From assembly GCF_932526225.1 (NCBI RefSeq), contig NC_064035.1:12034566-12098565 (forward strand): 64,000 nt of DNA, written 5' to 3'. Every line of letters starts with the position of its first letter. Position 1 is the stretch's first letter. The position numbers and the translations under genes are program-made. Positions 63,846 through 64,000 of the stretch are shown piece by piece. The notes below the pieces were generated by a model. The model made no database searches and had not been told where the DNA came from. It saw nothing but the letters and a program-made list of their open reading frames with translations. The DNA is from Nematostella vectensis. Its lineage: Eukaryota > Cnidaria > Anthozoa > Actiniaria > Edwardsiidae.

Positions 63846-64000
63846 CTGGGGAAGCAATTAAAAATAATGCACATAAGTTACAGATTCCAATTATGAAGAC
63901 ATGGGTTTTCCAATTAGGTCCTCGTATTCATTATCGAATAGCTCTTTAACTAAGAGGGTTTCCATACGAATAACAAAGGGTCAGAGCATCATTTAACCAA

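Noticed and set aside
1-64000. CRISPR arrays, operons, prokaryotic promoters or terminators
   Set aside because: The sequence is eukaryotic with spliced genes; the regular arrays are minisatellites without spacer diversity.

Overview
The window looks like nuclear DNA of an anthozoan cnidarian, most likely a sea anemone. Genes have many GT-AG introns, the intergenic and intronic DNA is full of minisatellites, foldback elements and MITEs, and the protein families present fit that assignment: discoidin, pentraxin and fibrinogen-like extracellular modules, a short-spacer MACPF protein like the actiniarian venom toxins, and a standard eukaryotic RPS29. No prokaryotic feature was seen. The species call is inference; no marker gene was available.

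Layout. (1) 15345 to 272, minus strand, running off the left edge: one multi-module extracellular gene reconstructed from 16 exons whose splice phases agree throughout (3846 nt of CDS in the window, 1282 codons). Module order is signal peptide, discoidin, discoidin, pentraxin, fibrinogen-related, pentraxin, half a LamG, TLDc, half a discoidin. (2) 16503-23328: a degenerate Ty3/gypsy retrotransposon, minus strand, with very short LTRs (84 and 87 bp), split by a hAT transposon (19699-22183) that has lost its catalytic centre. (3) 24.1-25.7 kb: MITE and complex repeats. (4) 28350 to 26635, minus: intronless-CDS MACPF gene with TATA box and a 5' UTR intron. (5) 28.5-36.4 kb: no gene recognised; several foldback elements. 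(6) 44124 to 36449, minus: a discoidin-domain-receptor-like membrane protein (8 exons, 1548 nt, 515 aa) that keeps the DDR ectodomain but has no kinase. (7) 44.2-52 kb: little that can be named. (8) 54329 to 52202, minus: protein with four C1/ZZ-like zinc fingers and an MDM2-type RING. (9) 55759 to 59314, plus: ribosomal protein S29, whose two introns each host a TTAA-flanked foldback element. (10) 61023-60966, minus strand: a hammerhead ribozyme. (11) 63845 to 62669, minus: the last two exons of another pentraxin-domain gene.

How it fits together. The left gene, the DDR-like gene and the right-edge gene are all on the minus strand, use the same modules and share exon lengths and phases (142-nt second discoidin exons, 223-nt first pentraxin exons, phase-1 module borders), so this looks like a region where secreted or membrane recognition proteins were assembled by exon shuffling. 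A striking second layer is that eight introns of the two large genes each hold their own tandem repeat, always starting within about 215 bp downstream of the splice donor. Exon borders given here were read by eye from splice signals and phase, without transcript evidence.
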